A stretch of 64,000 bases of DNA from CAILUF01 sp964505265 (GCA_964505265.1 CAZDGN010000003.1:1-64000); one strand, 5' to 3'; counted from the stretch's first letter, positions 25,287 through 34,085 are shown. Program-made: numbers and translations. Notes: generated from the letters alone by a model not told the origin.

Positions 25287-26540
25287 TTAATCCATCAAAT
25301 CCAAAATTGTAATTCTGTTTCGTATAAATTTTGCAATATTCCTGCCCTCTTCTAATTGATTTTGCGAAAAACAAGATTCTGAAAAATCAAAATCATATTT
25401 TATAGCAAATTTTGTAAAAATATTTATTAAAAACTCACTTTTTGTTAATGATTTTTTAAGTTTTTTATAAATTTTATTATGATTTTTTTGCAAATTTTGT
25501 TGAATTTTTTTAGAATTACTTACAATAAAATCTCTTTTTAATTGATATTCCTTAACAATTTCTTGAGCTAAATAGACATCAAAATTTTGGTAAATAATTT
25601 TATTATAGTCAATTTTTGAAATTTCTTGAATGAAATTATCAAAAAAATCTAGAAATATATTTCTCTCAAAATATTGCAAAAAATTTTCCTGAATTTTTAA
25701 CGATTCAATTGTAGTTTTAGCAATTAACTCTCCATGTAATTGATTTTTGAAGATAATATTTTGCATTTGCAACAAATGCGCCAATAAATGCTCGCTTTGA
25801 CTAGCAACTGCTGAACTATTGGCGCAAGTCATTGCCCAACCGGAATTTATTATCATTTTATGCAAAAATTTAAGAAATTGATGATCATTAAATTTTAAAT
25901 TTTCTAATGCTTTCTCAAATTTCTTGATAGTATTGCGTTGCATTTTAATAGCAAAATCACAATTTTTATTTAAAAAAATTTGTTCATTAATAGCCAAATC
26001 GAAATCGCAGGAATAAAAACATAAAACATCTGCCAATCCTGATTTATTCATAATCAGTGGTGCGTTTTGTAAAATTTTAAAATCACTCATAACTACAACT
26101 GGTAACTTTCCTTCCAAAGTTTTTTTATGATTTTTTATAGATATTGAAGCATTTTTGGAAACATAGCCATTCATCGACATCGCCGAAGTAATTATACCAT
26201 AATTTACGTTCAATTTTTTGGCACTATATTTGCATAAATCATTGATGGTTCCGCTTCCGAAAGCTAAAATAAATTTATGTTTTTGAGCCCTGTAAGTAAT
26301 TTTATTAACATAATTTTCATTAGCTTCGGGATTATCTAGAATTAAGACTTCAGCAAATTTATCTAAAAAATTTTTCTCAAAAAAATGACTATTATTATTC
26401 CAAATATTCTGGTCAGTGACAAAAATTATGTCCTCAAATTCAGCCGCAAATTTTTTTAGGATTTTAGGGATTTTTTTTATTAAATTATTTTGTAAAATAA
26501 CTTTTATATGATTTTGAATTTTAGGTTTTTGATAATTCAT
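25287..26540 (-). CDS. Glycerol-1-phosphate dehydrogenase (EgsA/AraM-like)
   Basis: Iron-containing alcohol-dehydrogenase fold. The dinucleotide-binding FGSGTINDLCKYSAKKL (about 93-110), the ITSAMSMNGYVSKNAS segment, KKTLEGKLPVVVMSDFKIL, and the likely metal ligands Asp in SGLADVL, His in SQSEHLLAHL and His in QLHGELIA match the EgsA/AraM group, which reduces dihydroxyacetone phosphate to sn-glycerol-1-phosphate. The C-terminal 130 residues are divergent. A bacterial role is unclear; archaeal-type lipid or cell-wall glycerol phosphate are known uses elsewhere. It stands alone, convergent with infB and divergent from secG. Confidence 0.8.
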   Translation of the reverse strand: MNYQKPKIQNHIKVILQNNLIKKIPKILKKFAAEFEDIIFVTDQNIWNNNSHFFEKNFLDKFAEVLILDNPEANENYVNKITYRAQKHKFILAFGSGTINDLCKYSAKKLNVNYGIITSAMSMNGYVSKNASISIKNHKKTLEGKLPVVVMSDFKILQNAPLIMNKSGLADVLCFYSCDFDLAINEQIFLNKNCDFAIKMQRNTIKKFEKALENLKFNDHQFLKFLHKMIINSGWAMTCANSSAVASQSEHLLAHLLQMQNIIFKNQLHGELIAKTTIESLKIQENFLQYFERNIFLDFFDNFIQEISKIDYNKIIYQNFDVYLAQEIVKEYQLKRDFIVSNSKKIQQNLQKNHNKIYKKLKKSLTKSEFLINIFTKFAIKYDFDFSESCFSQNQLEEGRNIAKFIRNRITILDLMD

Positions 26541-26650
26541 ATTTTAAAATAAATTCTTGAGTAGTAAAATTTAAAAAATATAATATTACCATAAAAATAA
26601 ATTCATAATTATTTTTTCGATAAACTAATATTACCAATTTTTAAATATTC

Positions 26651-27034
26651 ATGGAAAATACTCAATATATTTTACTAATCATTCAAATCATTATTGCAGT
26701 TTTGATGATAGTTTTAGTGCTTTTACAAAAATCTGATGGCGATTCTTTAAGTGGTTTAAGCTCAAGCTCTGCAGGCTTAAATTCTGTAATTTCTGGCAAA
26801 GCCAGTATGTCAATTTTAAGCAAAATAACTATGGTTTTAATTGCCATTTTCATGATTAATTGTTTGATTTTAGCATCAATTTCAAAAAACAAATCTAACA
26901 AATTATCTGATGATTTATCCCAAGCAATCGAAGAGCATAATTCTAAAGCAAAACCAGATTTAAAAACACTTGAAACTGCTCCAAAAGGCACTGAAACCCC
27001 AACTTCAAAACCATCAATTCCAGCAATAGAATAA
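26651..27034 (+). CDS. secG: Preprotein translocase subunit SecG
   Basis: 127 residues with two membrane helices (about 5-24 and 55-77) and the SecG signature: VLLQKSDGDSLSGLSSSSAG between them. The C-terminal tail is Lys/Pro/Thr-rich and disordered, as in alphaproteobacteria. SecG assists SecYE in protein export. It ends 1 bp before gcvT, so the two form one transcript; the more usual neighbours tpiA or pyrG are absent. Confidence 0.93.
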   Translation: MENTQYILLIIQIIIAVLMIVLVLLQKSDGDSLSGLSSSSAGLNSVISGKASMSILSKITMVLIAIFMINCLILASISKNKSNKLSDDLSQAIEEHNSKAKPDLKTLETAPKGTETPTSKPSIPAIE

Positions 27035-27035
27035 T

Positions 27036-28142
27036 ATGAAATCAACAAAATTAAATTCAGTTCATCGCAAACAGGGCGCCAAAATGGTTGAGTTTGCAGG
27101 CTATGACATGCCAGTTCAATATCCAGATGGCATGCTTAAAGAGCATGAATGGGTCAGATCCGGAAATATTGGATTATTTGATGTTTCGCATATGGGGCAA
27201 TTTATAATTGAAGGCAAAAATGTTGCTGATTTTTTATCAAACATCACCCCAACTGATTTTAATTTAAGCACAAATTTTTTAGCAAAATATACAGTGCTAA
27301 CCAATGAAAATGGTGGAATAATTGATGATTTAATCATTACCAAAATTAACGATGAAAAATTTTTTATTGTTTTAAATGCAGGATGTAAAGAAAAAGATGC
27401 AAAATGGATTTCACAAAATCTTCCTTCGCATTTAAAATTTCAAGAGCTTGCCAATCGTTCATTGATTGCAATCCAAGGCGAAAATTCCGCAAAAATTATC
27501 AATAATTACTTAGTAAATGGCAATGTTGATGAAATTGCCTATATGAATTTAGCGATTCTAAAACTTAAAAACGGCGAAGAAATTTTTGTAAGCAGAACTG
27601 GCTATACCGGTGAAGATGGCTTTGAAATCAGTATTTCCAATGAAAATGTTGAACAATTCTGGTTAGATTTATGCAACAATGAAAATGTTAAGCCAATTGG
27701 CTTAGGTGCTCGCGATTCTCTTCGACTAGAAATGGGCTACCCGCTTTATGGTCATGATTTAAATGATACAACCTCACCAATAGAAGCATCAATTGGCTGG
27801 GTTGTTAGCAAAACCAACCAAAATTTTATTGGCTGCAATCGAGTTTTAGCAGAAAAAGCCAATGGCACAACTCGTAAAAGAATGGGTGTCAAACTTTTGG
27901 ATAGAGGCATTGCCCGCGAAGGAACTGAAATTAAAAAGGATGGGAAAATCGTCGGAACTCTCACCAGCGGTGGATTTTCTCCTAACTTAAAAATTTCTAT
28001 TGGACAAGGATATTTCAATCCAACTGAAATTAAAATTGGCGATAATGTTGTTGCCATTGTTAGAGATCGCGAAATACCTGCACAAATTACTTCTTTTGTT
28101 TTTGCTGAACCAAAAACAAAATCAATTAAAAAATCATCTTAA
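27036..28142 (+). CDS. gcvT: Aminomethyltransferase (glycine cleavage T protein)
   Basis: Transfers the methylene group from the lipoyl-bound intermediate to tetrahydrofolate. The 368 residues carry FAGYDMPVQYPDGMLKEHEWVR, GLFDVSHMGQ, SRTGYTGEDGFEI, GLGARDSLRLEMGYPLYGHDL and the C-terminal TSGGFSPNLK. gcvH follows after 15 bp. The P protein gene is not in the window, so it must be elsewhere for the pathway to be complete. Confidence 0.97.
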   Translation: MKSTKLNSVHRKQGAKMVEFAGYDMPVQYPDGMLKEHEWVRSGNIGLFDVSHMGQFIIEGKNVADFLSNITPTDFNLSTNFLAKYTVLTNENGGIIDDLIITKINDEKFFIVLNAGCKEKDAKWISQNLPSHLKFQELANRSLIAIQGENSAKIINNYLVNGNVDEIAYMNLAILKLKNGEEIFVSRTGYTGEDGFEISISNENVEQFWLDLCNNENVKPIGLGARDSLRLEMGYPLYGHDLNDTTSPIEASIGWVVSKTNQNFIGCNRVLAEKANGTTRKRMGVKLLDRGIAREGTEIKKDGKIVGTLTSGGFSPNLKISIGQGYFNPTEIKIGDNVVAIVRDREIPAQITSFVFAEPKTKSIKKSS

Positions 28143-28146
28143 ATTT

Positions 28147-28153
28147 ACGGAGA
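28147..28153 (+). promoter_or_regulatory. Shine-Dalgarno sequence of gcvH
   Basis: ACGGAGA lies five bases before the gcvH ATG and matches the anti-SD well. It stands out because most starts in this window (for example lepA, efp, dapF, nusA, pntB) have no such element. Confidence 0.7.
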
Positions 28154-28157
28154 AATT

Positions 28158-28523
28158 ATGAAATATACTAAAGATCACGAATGGATTAAAATTGAAGGCG
28201 AAATTGCCACTATCGGTATCACTGAATATGCTGCAGAAGCCCTTGGCGAGTTAGTTTATGTAGAATTACCAAAAATTGGCAAAGTTTATAAAAAGCATGA
28301 TGCCTTCGCTGTTGTTGAATCTTCTAAATCTGCCAGCGATGTTTATATTCCAGTTGCTGGAGAAGTTGTGGCAGTTAACGATGCTTTAACCTCAACTCCA
28401 GAGTTAGTCAATAATTCAACCTATCAAGATGGTTGGATTGCTAAAGTAAAATTCTCCAACGCCTTAGACCTTGACGAAGCAATGGATGAAGCCTCTTACA
28501 AAAAAATGCTTCAAGAAAAATAA
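28158..28523 (+). CDS. gcvH: Glycine cleavage system H protein
   Basis: Lipoyl carrier of the glycine cleavage system. 121 residues, starting KYTKDHEWIK, with GITEYAAEALGELVYVELP and the lipoylated lysine in VVESSKSASDVY; the C-terminal YQDGWIAKVKF is normal. It follows gcvT in one operon and, unusually here, has a good ribosome binding site, suggesting higher translation than gcvT. In some bacteria GcvH is also the scaffold for lipoate assembly. Confidence 0.97.
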   Translation: MKYTKDHEWIKIEGEIATIGITEYAAEALGELVYVELPKIGKVYKKHDAFAVVESSKSASDVYIPVAGEVVAVNDALTSTPELVNNSTYQDGWIAKVKFSNALDLDEAMDEASYKKMLQEK

Positions 28524-28738
28524 TTATTTTACCTTAAGAATTTTTTAGTTATTTAAATTTTTCTTTAGGTAAATTTCAATTATTAACCAATAGTCAAATT
28601 TATTCCTAATCTTTTAAAAAATTTTTAATTAAATTTTGAAAAAATTGTCCAACAAATAGATTTTATAATTTATAGAAAAACTCCATTTAGTTTGTTTCGC
28701 AAATTATATTTCTTCAATAGTATTAGATTGCTTTTATA

Positions 28739-28781
28739 AATGATTGTTTCTTAAATGGGGAGTATTTAAGAAACAATCATT
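28739..28781. repeat. 18-bp perfect inverted repeat with 7-nt GGGGAGT loop
   Basis: The arms AATGATTGTTTCTTAAAT and its exact complement enclose GGGGAGT. It lies between gcvH (plus) and the secreted repeat protein (minus), where a shared terminator would sit, but neither strand has a T-run after the stem. The long perfect stem with a G-rich loop would make a very stable RNA hairpin or a DNA cruciform. Confidence 0.75.
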
Positions 28782-28810
28782 CAACTAGATTTACAGAATT
28801 TAAACCCAAA

Positions 28811-29192
28811 TTAATTTTGCTGGACACCACCACCTTCTTGAAGTCCTTCCTGACGATTTTCCATTCTATTTTCTTGACGGTTTTCTCGTCTTNNNNNNNN
28901 NNNNNNNNNNNNNNNNNNNNNNNNNNNNNNNNNNNNNNNNNNNNNNNNNNNNNNNNNNNNNNNNNNNNNNNNNNNNNNNNNNNNNNNNNNNNTCCTGACG
29001 ATTTTCCATTCTATTTTCTTGACGGTTTTCTCGTCTTATTTCCTGACGATTTTCTTGGCGTCCTTCTTGAAGTCCTTCCTGACGATTTTCCATTCTATTT
29101 TCTTGGCGTCCTTCTTGTCTTCTTTCTTGAGCATATACAGAGCCGTGATTTATAATAAGAACTAGAAAAATTTTTAGAAGGTTTTTAAACAT
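28811..29192 (-). CDS. Secreted Arg/Glu/Gln/Asn tandem-repeat protein (interrupted by assembly gap)
   Basis: A signal peptide (about 1-21, ending VYAQ) is followed by short repeats such as RQENRMENRQEGLQEG that continue up to a 100-N gap. Beyond the gap the same repeat resumes and ends in GGGVQQN and a TAA at 28811-28813. The two sides are in different frames if the gap is really 100 bases, which shows the N-run is a placeholder and that the true length is unknown. The product would be exported, highly charged and disordered. Family and function are not recognised. Confidence 0.65.
28893..28992. other. Assembly gap of exactly 100 N
   Basis: The run of N is inside a tandem repeat and is exactly 100 long, the conventional size for a gap of unknown length. 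The sequences on both sides are copies of the same repeat unit, so the assembler most likely failed on the repeats. Confidence 0.97.
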
Positions 29193-29316
29193 ACAATTAT
29201 AATTTTGTTAATATTAAAATTTATATTAATAGGTGATTTTTATTTTTAAAAAAAAAATTTATAAAAAAAATCAAATCACCAAAAATTTTGATTTTTTGAC
29301 GCATTATATTTAATTA

Positions 29317-29416
29317 AGCCCCTCCAAAATTTTAACTTACAAAATTAGCGGTGCCATCACCCTCCCCGTGTGCTGAAGGGTAAAATTTTCTGCAGGGAAA
29401 ATTTTGGGAGGGAGCG
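29317..29416. repeat. Dispersed palindromic repeat, copy 1
   Basis: About 100 bp with ends CCCCTCCAAAATTTT and AAAATTTTGGGAGGG and an internal ATCACCCTCCCCGTG block. It is far more GC-rich than its surroundings. Copy 2, about 110 bp further on, is its inverted relative. The spacer 29193-29671 holds no gene that I can support besides these repeats. No transposase is near; it resembles a miniature, non-coding mobile element. Confidence 0.75.
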
Positions 29417-29524
29417 GTTATTTTTTAAAGAAAGTTTTAATATTTTAGAATTTTATTTTTTATAAAATTGAGTATTTTAATATATTTATTTTTCAAATTA
29501 TTTGTAGTTTAATTATTCGATTTC

Positions 29525-29619
29525 AGCCCCCTCCCAAAATTTTTTTGTTAAAAAAATTTTACCCTCCCGCACGGGGAGGGTGATGAGACCGCTAGATTTG
29601 CTAGAGGAAATTTTTACCC
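29525..29619. repeat. Dispersed palindromic repeat, copy 2 (inverted)
   Basis: Aligned to the reverse complement of copy 1, this shows CTCCCAAAATTTT, AAAATTTTACCCT, CACGGGGAGGGTGATG and ACCGCTA in the same order with only scattered differences. A third, more decayed and truncated copy in the same orientation appears to follow at about 29611-29665 (ACCC, GAAGGGTGAT, AGACCGTTAATTTT). Confidence 0.75.
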
Positions 29620-29671
29620 ACTAACACATAATTGAAGGGTGATTATTAGACCGTTAATTTTATGACAACTC

Positions 29672-30358
29672 CTACAAAGCTCTATTTATTACCTCTATAA
29701 TTTCCTTGTTTTGATTAAATTTTGCAATTTCAATTGGAGTTTTAAGAAAGTTATTTGGTTTATTAATATTGGCTTTATTTTCAACTAAAAACTTTGTTGT
29801 TAAGACATGATTATTTTGTGTTGCCAATGCCAAAGCTGTAAAACCATGCTCATCGACTAAATCAATATCAAATATTTTTTTATTTAAGAATATTTCTAGA
29901 ATTTCTTTGAATCCATTTTGTGCCGCCAAAAACTATGGATGATGCTCAATTCTATACATATGTTTTAAGTCCTCTCTATCAGTCAAAGCTAAAATCGCAT
30001 CAACATAACCATTAGCACAAGCTATTGAAAGAGGAGTTTGGTCATCACTGGAACTTAAATTTTGATCAGCTTTGACTTCAAGAAGCATTTTCATAATTTT
30101 TACATTGTTTTTAAATGAAACAATAAATAGTGCTGAACATCCTTCTTTATCAGTTATATTTATGTTAAGATTTGGGGATTTAAGAATTTTGATAAGAGAT
30201 TTTGTATGTGAGAAAAAAGTTAAAAGATGTAAAGGAGATTTAGAATTACGATCTACAAAATTAAAATCGTAACCAATTAAAATAAGGTTCTCAATAACAT
30301 CCTTATCGCCAATTCGACTAGAATCGATGATAGATTCATTAGTAACTGGATACTTCAT
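29672..30358 (-). pseudogene. Ankyrin-repeat protein interrupted by one in-frame amber codon
   Basis: Both halves are in one frame: 141 codons, a TAG at 29930-29932, then 87 more codons. The protein shows at least five ankyrin repeats (for example SPLHLLTFFSHTKSLIKIL, CSALFIVSFKNNVKIMKMLL, TPLSIACANGYVDAIL, FLAAQNGFKEILEIFL, TALALATQNNHVLTTKFLV). The stop falls where ankyrin repeats normally have a residue just before the Leu-Ala-Ala core, so a single point mutation or base error explains it. Ankyrin proteins of host-associated bacteria often bind host proteins. No signal peptide is present. It ends beside the repeat cluster and starts 3 bp from the end of fadE. Confidence 0.8.
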
Positions 30359-30361
30359 TAA

Positions 30362-32794
30362 TTAAATTTTTTTGTAATCCTCTAAAGAATATTCGTCAAC
30401 TAAAATGGCATCATATAAAGCCTGGTGCATTTCATTTAACTTTAAAACCTCATTGGCGGAAATAATATGTAATTCATGAGCACCATTTATTGACTCACGA
30501 ATTGATTTTTTTGGTAATTTATTTTCCTTAATTGCAGTTTTAATTTTATTAACAATCTCTTGACAATTTTCATGAAGCAAGAAAGCATTTTCTAGCCTTC
30601 CAAGATTGTCTTCCTTGTCAAGATTAAGATAAATTCCGTTAGTTAAATTATTTCTTAAATCGCAATTTTTAGTAATTTCCTTGGTTATTTTATGAGTTAA
30701 GTAATCTGAAGGCGGACAAACAAAAGCATTAACTCGAACAAAAAAGGCAAAAGGTTTAAAAATTATTCCAAGAAAACCTGTAAATAAATTCTGATACAAA
30801 CCTTCAATTGCAATTTGTGCTTTTCCAAACTGCTCTCTTAAAGCATATTCAACAATTGGAATTTCTGAATCAGGACAATTATTTGACTTAAATTTTCTAA
30901 GGATGCAGGTCGCAAAATACATTGCCGAAAGCACATCACCAAATCTTCCATTCAGCTTTTCTTTGCGCTTTAAATTGCCACCAAATTTTGCCAAAGCCAC
31001 ATCGGCTAAAAAGGCAAAAGTTGCACTACACCAAGAAATTTTGCGTTGATATTTAGATATTAAATCAAATTTTGTAGGAGAAATTAAATAACCACGAGTA
31101 AGTGATAACAAAATTGAACGAGATAAATTATTAAATAAATGATTGATATGGCTGAAAAATTCTTCATCAAAGGCATTAATATCATTTTGTTCGAGAGCAA
31201 GAATTTCTTTGTAGGCATGAGGGTGCGACATAATTGCACCTTGTCCAAACTGAATCAAACTTCTAGTCATAATATTTGACCCTTCAACAGTAATTGAAAT
31301 TGGCGTTGAAAAATAGGCATTGGCCAAAATATTTCTTGGACCACGAATTATAGCACTTCCAGCACAAACATCCATAGCATCATTAATATTTTGTCGAAAA
31401 ATTTCAGTGGAGTGATATTTGGCAATGGCACTTATTACCGCTGGCTTAGCTCCATCATCAACTGAACCAGCTGTAAAAGCTCTCATCGCATCTAGAGCGT
31501 AAGTTCTGCTAACTATTCTGGCAACCACCTCTTCAATTCCTTCAAATTTTGCAATTGGGGTTCCAAATTGTTCTCGCACCACTGAATAGGCGGTAACCGC
31601 TCTGGAAACTAATTTTGAACCACCTGAACTAGTAGAAGGAAGGGATATACCCCTGCCCGCTGATAAACACTCCATCAACATTTTCCAACCCTTGCCAATT
31701 CCATCCTTACCTCCAATTACAGCATCAAGACCAACCATAACATCAACCCCATTTAATGGGGAATTTACAAAAGGAGTAGCCAAAGGATCGTGTCTTCTAC
31801 CCTGAATAACACCCTTGGTATTGTTTGGAATTAAGGCGCAAGTAATACCAATTTCAGCATTTTCCGATAAAATTTTTTCTGGATCACGGAGTTGAAATGC
31901 CACACCAATTAATGTGGCATAAGCTCCTAAAGTAATATATCTTTTATTCCAGTTAAGTCGAATTTTAATTTCGCCATTTTCATCTTTAAAAATTACGCCA
32001 TTTGATTGGATTGAGGTTGCATCGCTTCCTGCATTTGGTTCGGTTAAAGCAAAACAAGGCAAGTCTTGACCAATGGCTAATCTAGGTAGATAATAATTTT
32101 TTTGCTCAATTGTTCCGTAATGCAAAAGAAGTTCAGCAGGTCCGAGCGAATTTGGAACCATAGCGGTGATAGCCAAAGTTACTGATCTTGAGGCAAGCTT
32201 TTCAATTACACAACTATGACCATATGCCGAAAAGCCAAGTCCACCATATTCTTTTGGAATAATCATGCCAAAAAATTTTTTATCGCGTAAAAATTGCCAA
32301 ACCTCATCTGGTAAATCACGAAGTTTTTGCACCTCATAATCAACACATAATCGACATAATTCGTTGACCTCATTATCCATAAATTTTTGCTCTTCAGCCG
32401 ATAATTTTGGATAGTTAAATTCCATAATTTTATTAAAATTTGGATTTCCAGAAAATAATTCAGCATCAACCCAAGTGGTTCCCGAGGTTAAAGCGATTTT
32501 TTCAGTTTGAGAAATTTTTGGAAGCATTTGCAATTTTTTGATAATGGCGATAATAACTGGGGTAAGAATGCCTCGACGAATATTTGGAAAAATCAATAAT
32601 ATGGAAAAAGACCAAAATATTATCCAAAAAAATAAATTGATTTTAAATGGCAATAAAATAAAACTAAAAACCACAAAATAGCTTAGATAGCTAGCTTTTC
32701 GATAGGATAAAAATAGAAAAATACTGATAGCAAAAAGCCATAAAAAAGGAATGGATAGTACAAAATCACTAAACACATTGAAAACTTTTTCCAT
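30362..32794 (-). CDS. fadE: Acyl-CoA dehydrogenase FadE-like
   Basis: First step of fatty-acid beta-oxidation. Two or three N-terminal membrane helices (1-85) are followed by an acyl-CoA dehydrogenase fold: IIPKEYGGLGFSA, CFALTEPNAGSDATSI (FAD/substrate loop), GRGISLPSTSSGGSKL, REQFGTPIAKFEGIEE and SITVEGSNIMTRSLIQFGQG with the region of the catalytic Glu. The 810 residues match the large membrane-associated FadE class rather than the 380-residue short-chain enzymes. No other beta-oxidation genes are in view. It is 5 bp downstream of glyQ. Confidence 0.92.
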   Translation of the reverse strand: MEKVFNVFSDFVLSIPFLWLFAISIFLFLSYRKASYLSYFVVFSFILLPFKINLFFWIIFWSFSILLIFPNIRRGILTPVIIAIIKKLQMLPKISQTEKIALTSGTTWVDAELFSGNPNFNKIMEFNYPKLSAEEQKFMDNEVNELCRLCVDYEVQKLRDLPDEVWQFLRDKKFFGMIIPKEYGGLGFSAYGHSCVIEKLASRSVTLAITAMVPNSLGPAELLLHYGTIEQKNYYLPRLAIGQDLPCFALTEPNAGSDATSIQSNGVIFKDENGEIKIRLNWNKRYITLGAYATLIGVAFQLRDPEKILSENAEIGITCALIPNNTKGVIQGRRHDPLATPFVNSPLNGVDVMVGLDAVIGGKDGIGKGWKMLMECLSAGRGISLPSTSSGGSKLVSRAVTAYSVVREQFGTPIAKFEGIEEVVARIVSRTYALDAMRAFTAGSVDDGAKPAVISAIAKYHSTEIFRQNINDAMDVCAGSAIIRGPRNILANAYFSTPISITVEGSNIMTRSLIQFGQGAIMSHPHAYKEILALEQNDINAFDEEFFSHINHLFNNLSRSILLSLTRGYLISPTKFDLISKYQRKISWCSATFAFLADVALAKFGGNLKRKEKLNGRFGDVLSAMYFATCILRKFKSNNCPDSEIPIVEYALREQFGKAQIAIEGLYQNLFTGFLGIIFKPFAFFVRVNAFVCPPSDYLTHKITKEITKNCDLRNNLTNGIYLNLDKEDNLGRLENAFLLHENCQEIVNKIKTAIKENKLPKKSIRESINGAHELHIISANEVLKLNEMHQALYDAILVDEYSLEDYKKI

Positions 32795-32799
32795 AATTT

Positions 32800-33663
32800 T
32801 TAATTATTTTGGTTAATCAATTTTTCGCATGCCATTTTTACTAATGTACGAACTTGTGAAATGTAAGAAGCTCTTTCATTAACTGAAATTGCTTGTCTTG
32901 CATCTAATAAATTTAATATATGACTTGCCTTTAGAGCCATTTCAAATGCAGGTAGAGGCAGGTTATTTTCTGATAAAATTATCGATTGATTTTTAAATTC
33001 TTCGAAATTTTTAAATAAATTTTCTACATTGCTAAAATTTAAGATATAATCCGAACTCTCAATTTCATTTTGCATAAAAATGTCTTGATATGTGATTTTT
33101 TCAACATCATCTTTGCCATTCCAATTAATTTCAAAAATAGAATCAACCCCCTGAAGATGCATTGCAATTCGCTCTAAACCATAGGTAATTTCTCCAGGGA
33201 TAACATCACAATCAAATCCAGCGATTTGTTGCATATATGTGAATTGTGTAATTTCCATACCATTAAACCAAACTTCCCAACCCAAGCCAGATGCTCCAAC
33301 AGAAGGGTTTTCCCAATCATCTTCAACGAATCGAATATCATTATTTTTAATGTCTAAGCCAATAAATTCGAGACTTTTAAGATATAAATCTTTGATATTG
33401 AAAGGAGCAGGCTTTAACAAAACTTGAAATTGAAAATAGCTACTTAGACGATTTGGATTGGTAGCGAATCTGGCATCAGTTGGACGACGACATGGCTGAA
33501 CATAAGCTACCTTCCAAGGTTTTTTGCCAATAGCTCGAAGCACGGTAGCTGGATGCAAGGTTCCAGCCCCCACTTCAAGGTCAATTGGTTGCAAAACAGA
33601 ACAGCCATGATTTGACCAAAAATTTTGTAAATCAAAAATTAATTTTTGAAATGAATTTTTCAT
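32800..33663 (-). CDS. glyQ: Glycyl-tRNA synthetase alpha subunit
   Basis: Catalytic subunit of the bacterial alpha2beta2 enzyme. The 287 residues start with SFQKLIFDLQNFWSNHGC and contain VGAGTLHPATVLRAIGKKPW, YVQPCRRPTDARF, YQFQVLLKPAP-type FQFQVLLKPAP, SVGASGLGWEVWFNGMEITQF and YGLERIAMHLQGV. The beta subunit gene glyS, normally next, is not in the window; fadE takes its place. The stop of ndk shares a base with the glyQ start. Confidence 0.97.
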   Translation of the reverse strand: MKNSFQKLIFDLQNFWSNHGCSVLQPIDLEVGAGTLHPATVLRAIGKKPWKVAYVQPCRRPTDARFATNPNRLSSYFQFQVLLKPAPFNIKDLYLKSLEFIGLDIKNNDIRFVEDDWENPSVGASGLGWEVWFNGMEITQFTYMQQIAGFDCDVIPGEITYGLERIAMHLQGVDSIFEINWNGKDDVEKITYQDIFMQNEIESSDYILNFSNVENLFKNFEEFKNQSIILSENNLPLPAFEMALKASHILNLLDARQAISVNERASYISQVRTLVKMACEKLINQNN

Positions 33664-34085
33664 TAACCAACGATTTCATTGGTTGCAAAAAAGAAAGCAA
33701 TTTCGGTTTTGGCATTTTCAAGACTATCAGAACCATGAACCGAGTTAGCCTCAATCGATAAAGCAAATTCTTTGCGAATTGTTCCGGCATCAGCATTGGC
33801 AGGGTTGGTTGCCCCCATAATTTCTCGATTTTTTAAAACTGCATTTTCGCCTTTTAAAACTTGAACCACTACAGGACCTGAAGTCATAAATTTGACTAAA
33901 TCATTGTAGAATGGACGCTCGCGGTGCACAGCATAAAAATCACCAGCAGTTTTTGGCGATAAATGCATCATTTTTTGGGCAACAATTTTTAGACCAGCCT
34001 CTTCGAATTTGGTGTTAATCTTTCCAGTTAAATTGCGGTTTGTTGCATCAGGTTTGATAATTGATAAAGTATATTCTATAGCCAT
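33663..34085 (-). CDS. ndk: Nucleoside diphosphate kinase
   Basis: Exchanges the gamma-phosphate among nucleoside triphosphates through a phosphohistidine. 140 residues, with TLSIIKPDATNRN at the start and His117 in NSVHGSDS. It overlaps glyQ by 1 bp and is divergent from hisE. Complete in all conserved segments. Confidence 0.98.
   Translation of the reverse strand: MAIEYTLSIIKPDATNRNLTGKINTKFEEAGLKIVAQKMMHLSPKTAGDFYAVHRERPFYNDLVKFMTSGPVVVQVLKGENAVLKNREIMGATNPANADAGTIRKEFALSIEANSVHGSDSLENAKTEIAFFFATNEIVG

Noticed and set aside
28817..29155. Plus-strand ORF spanning the N gap
   Set aside because: It is the shadow of the minus-strand repeat gene, which has a signal peptide and a proper stop; its translation is an artefact of the repeats.
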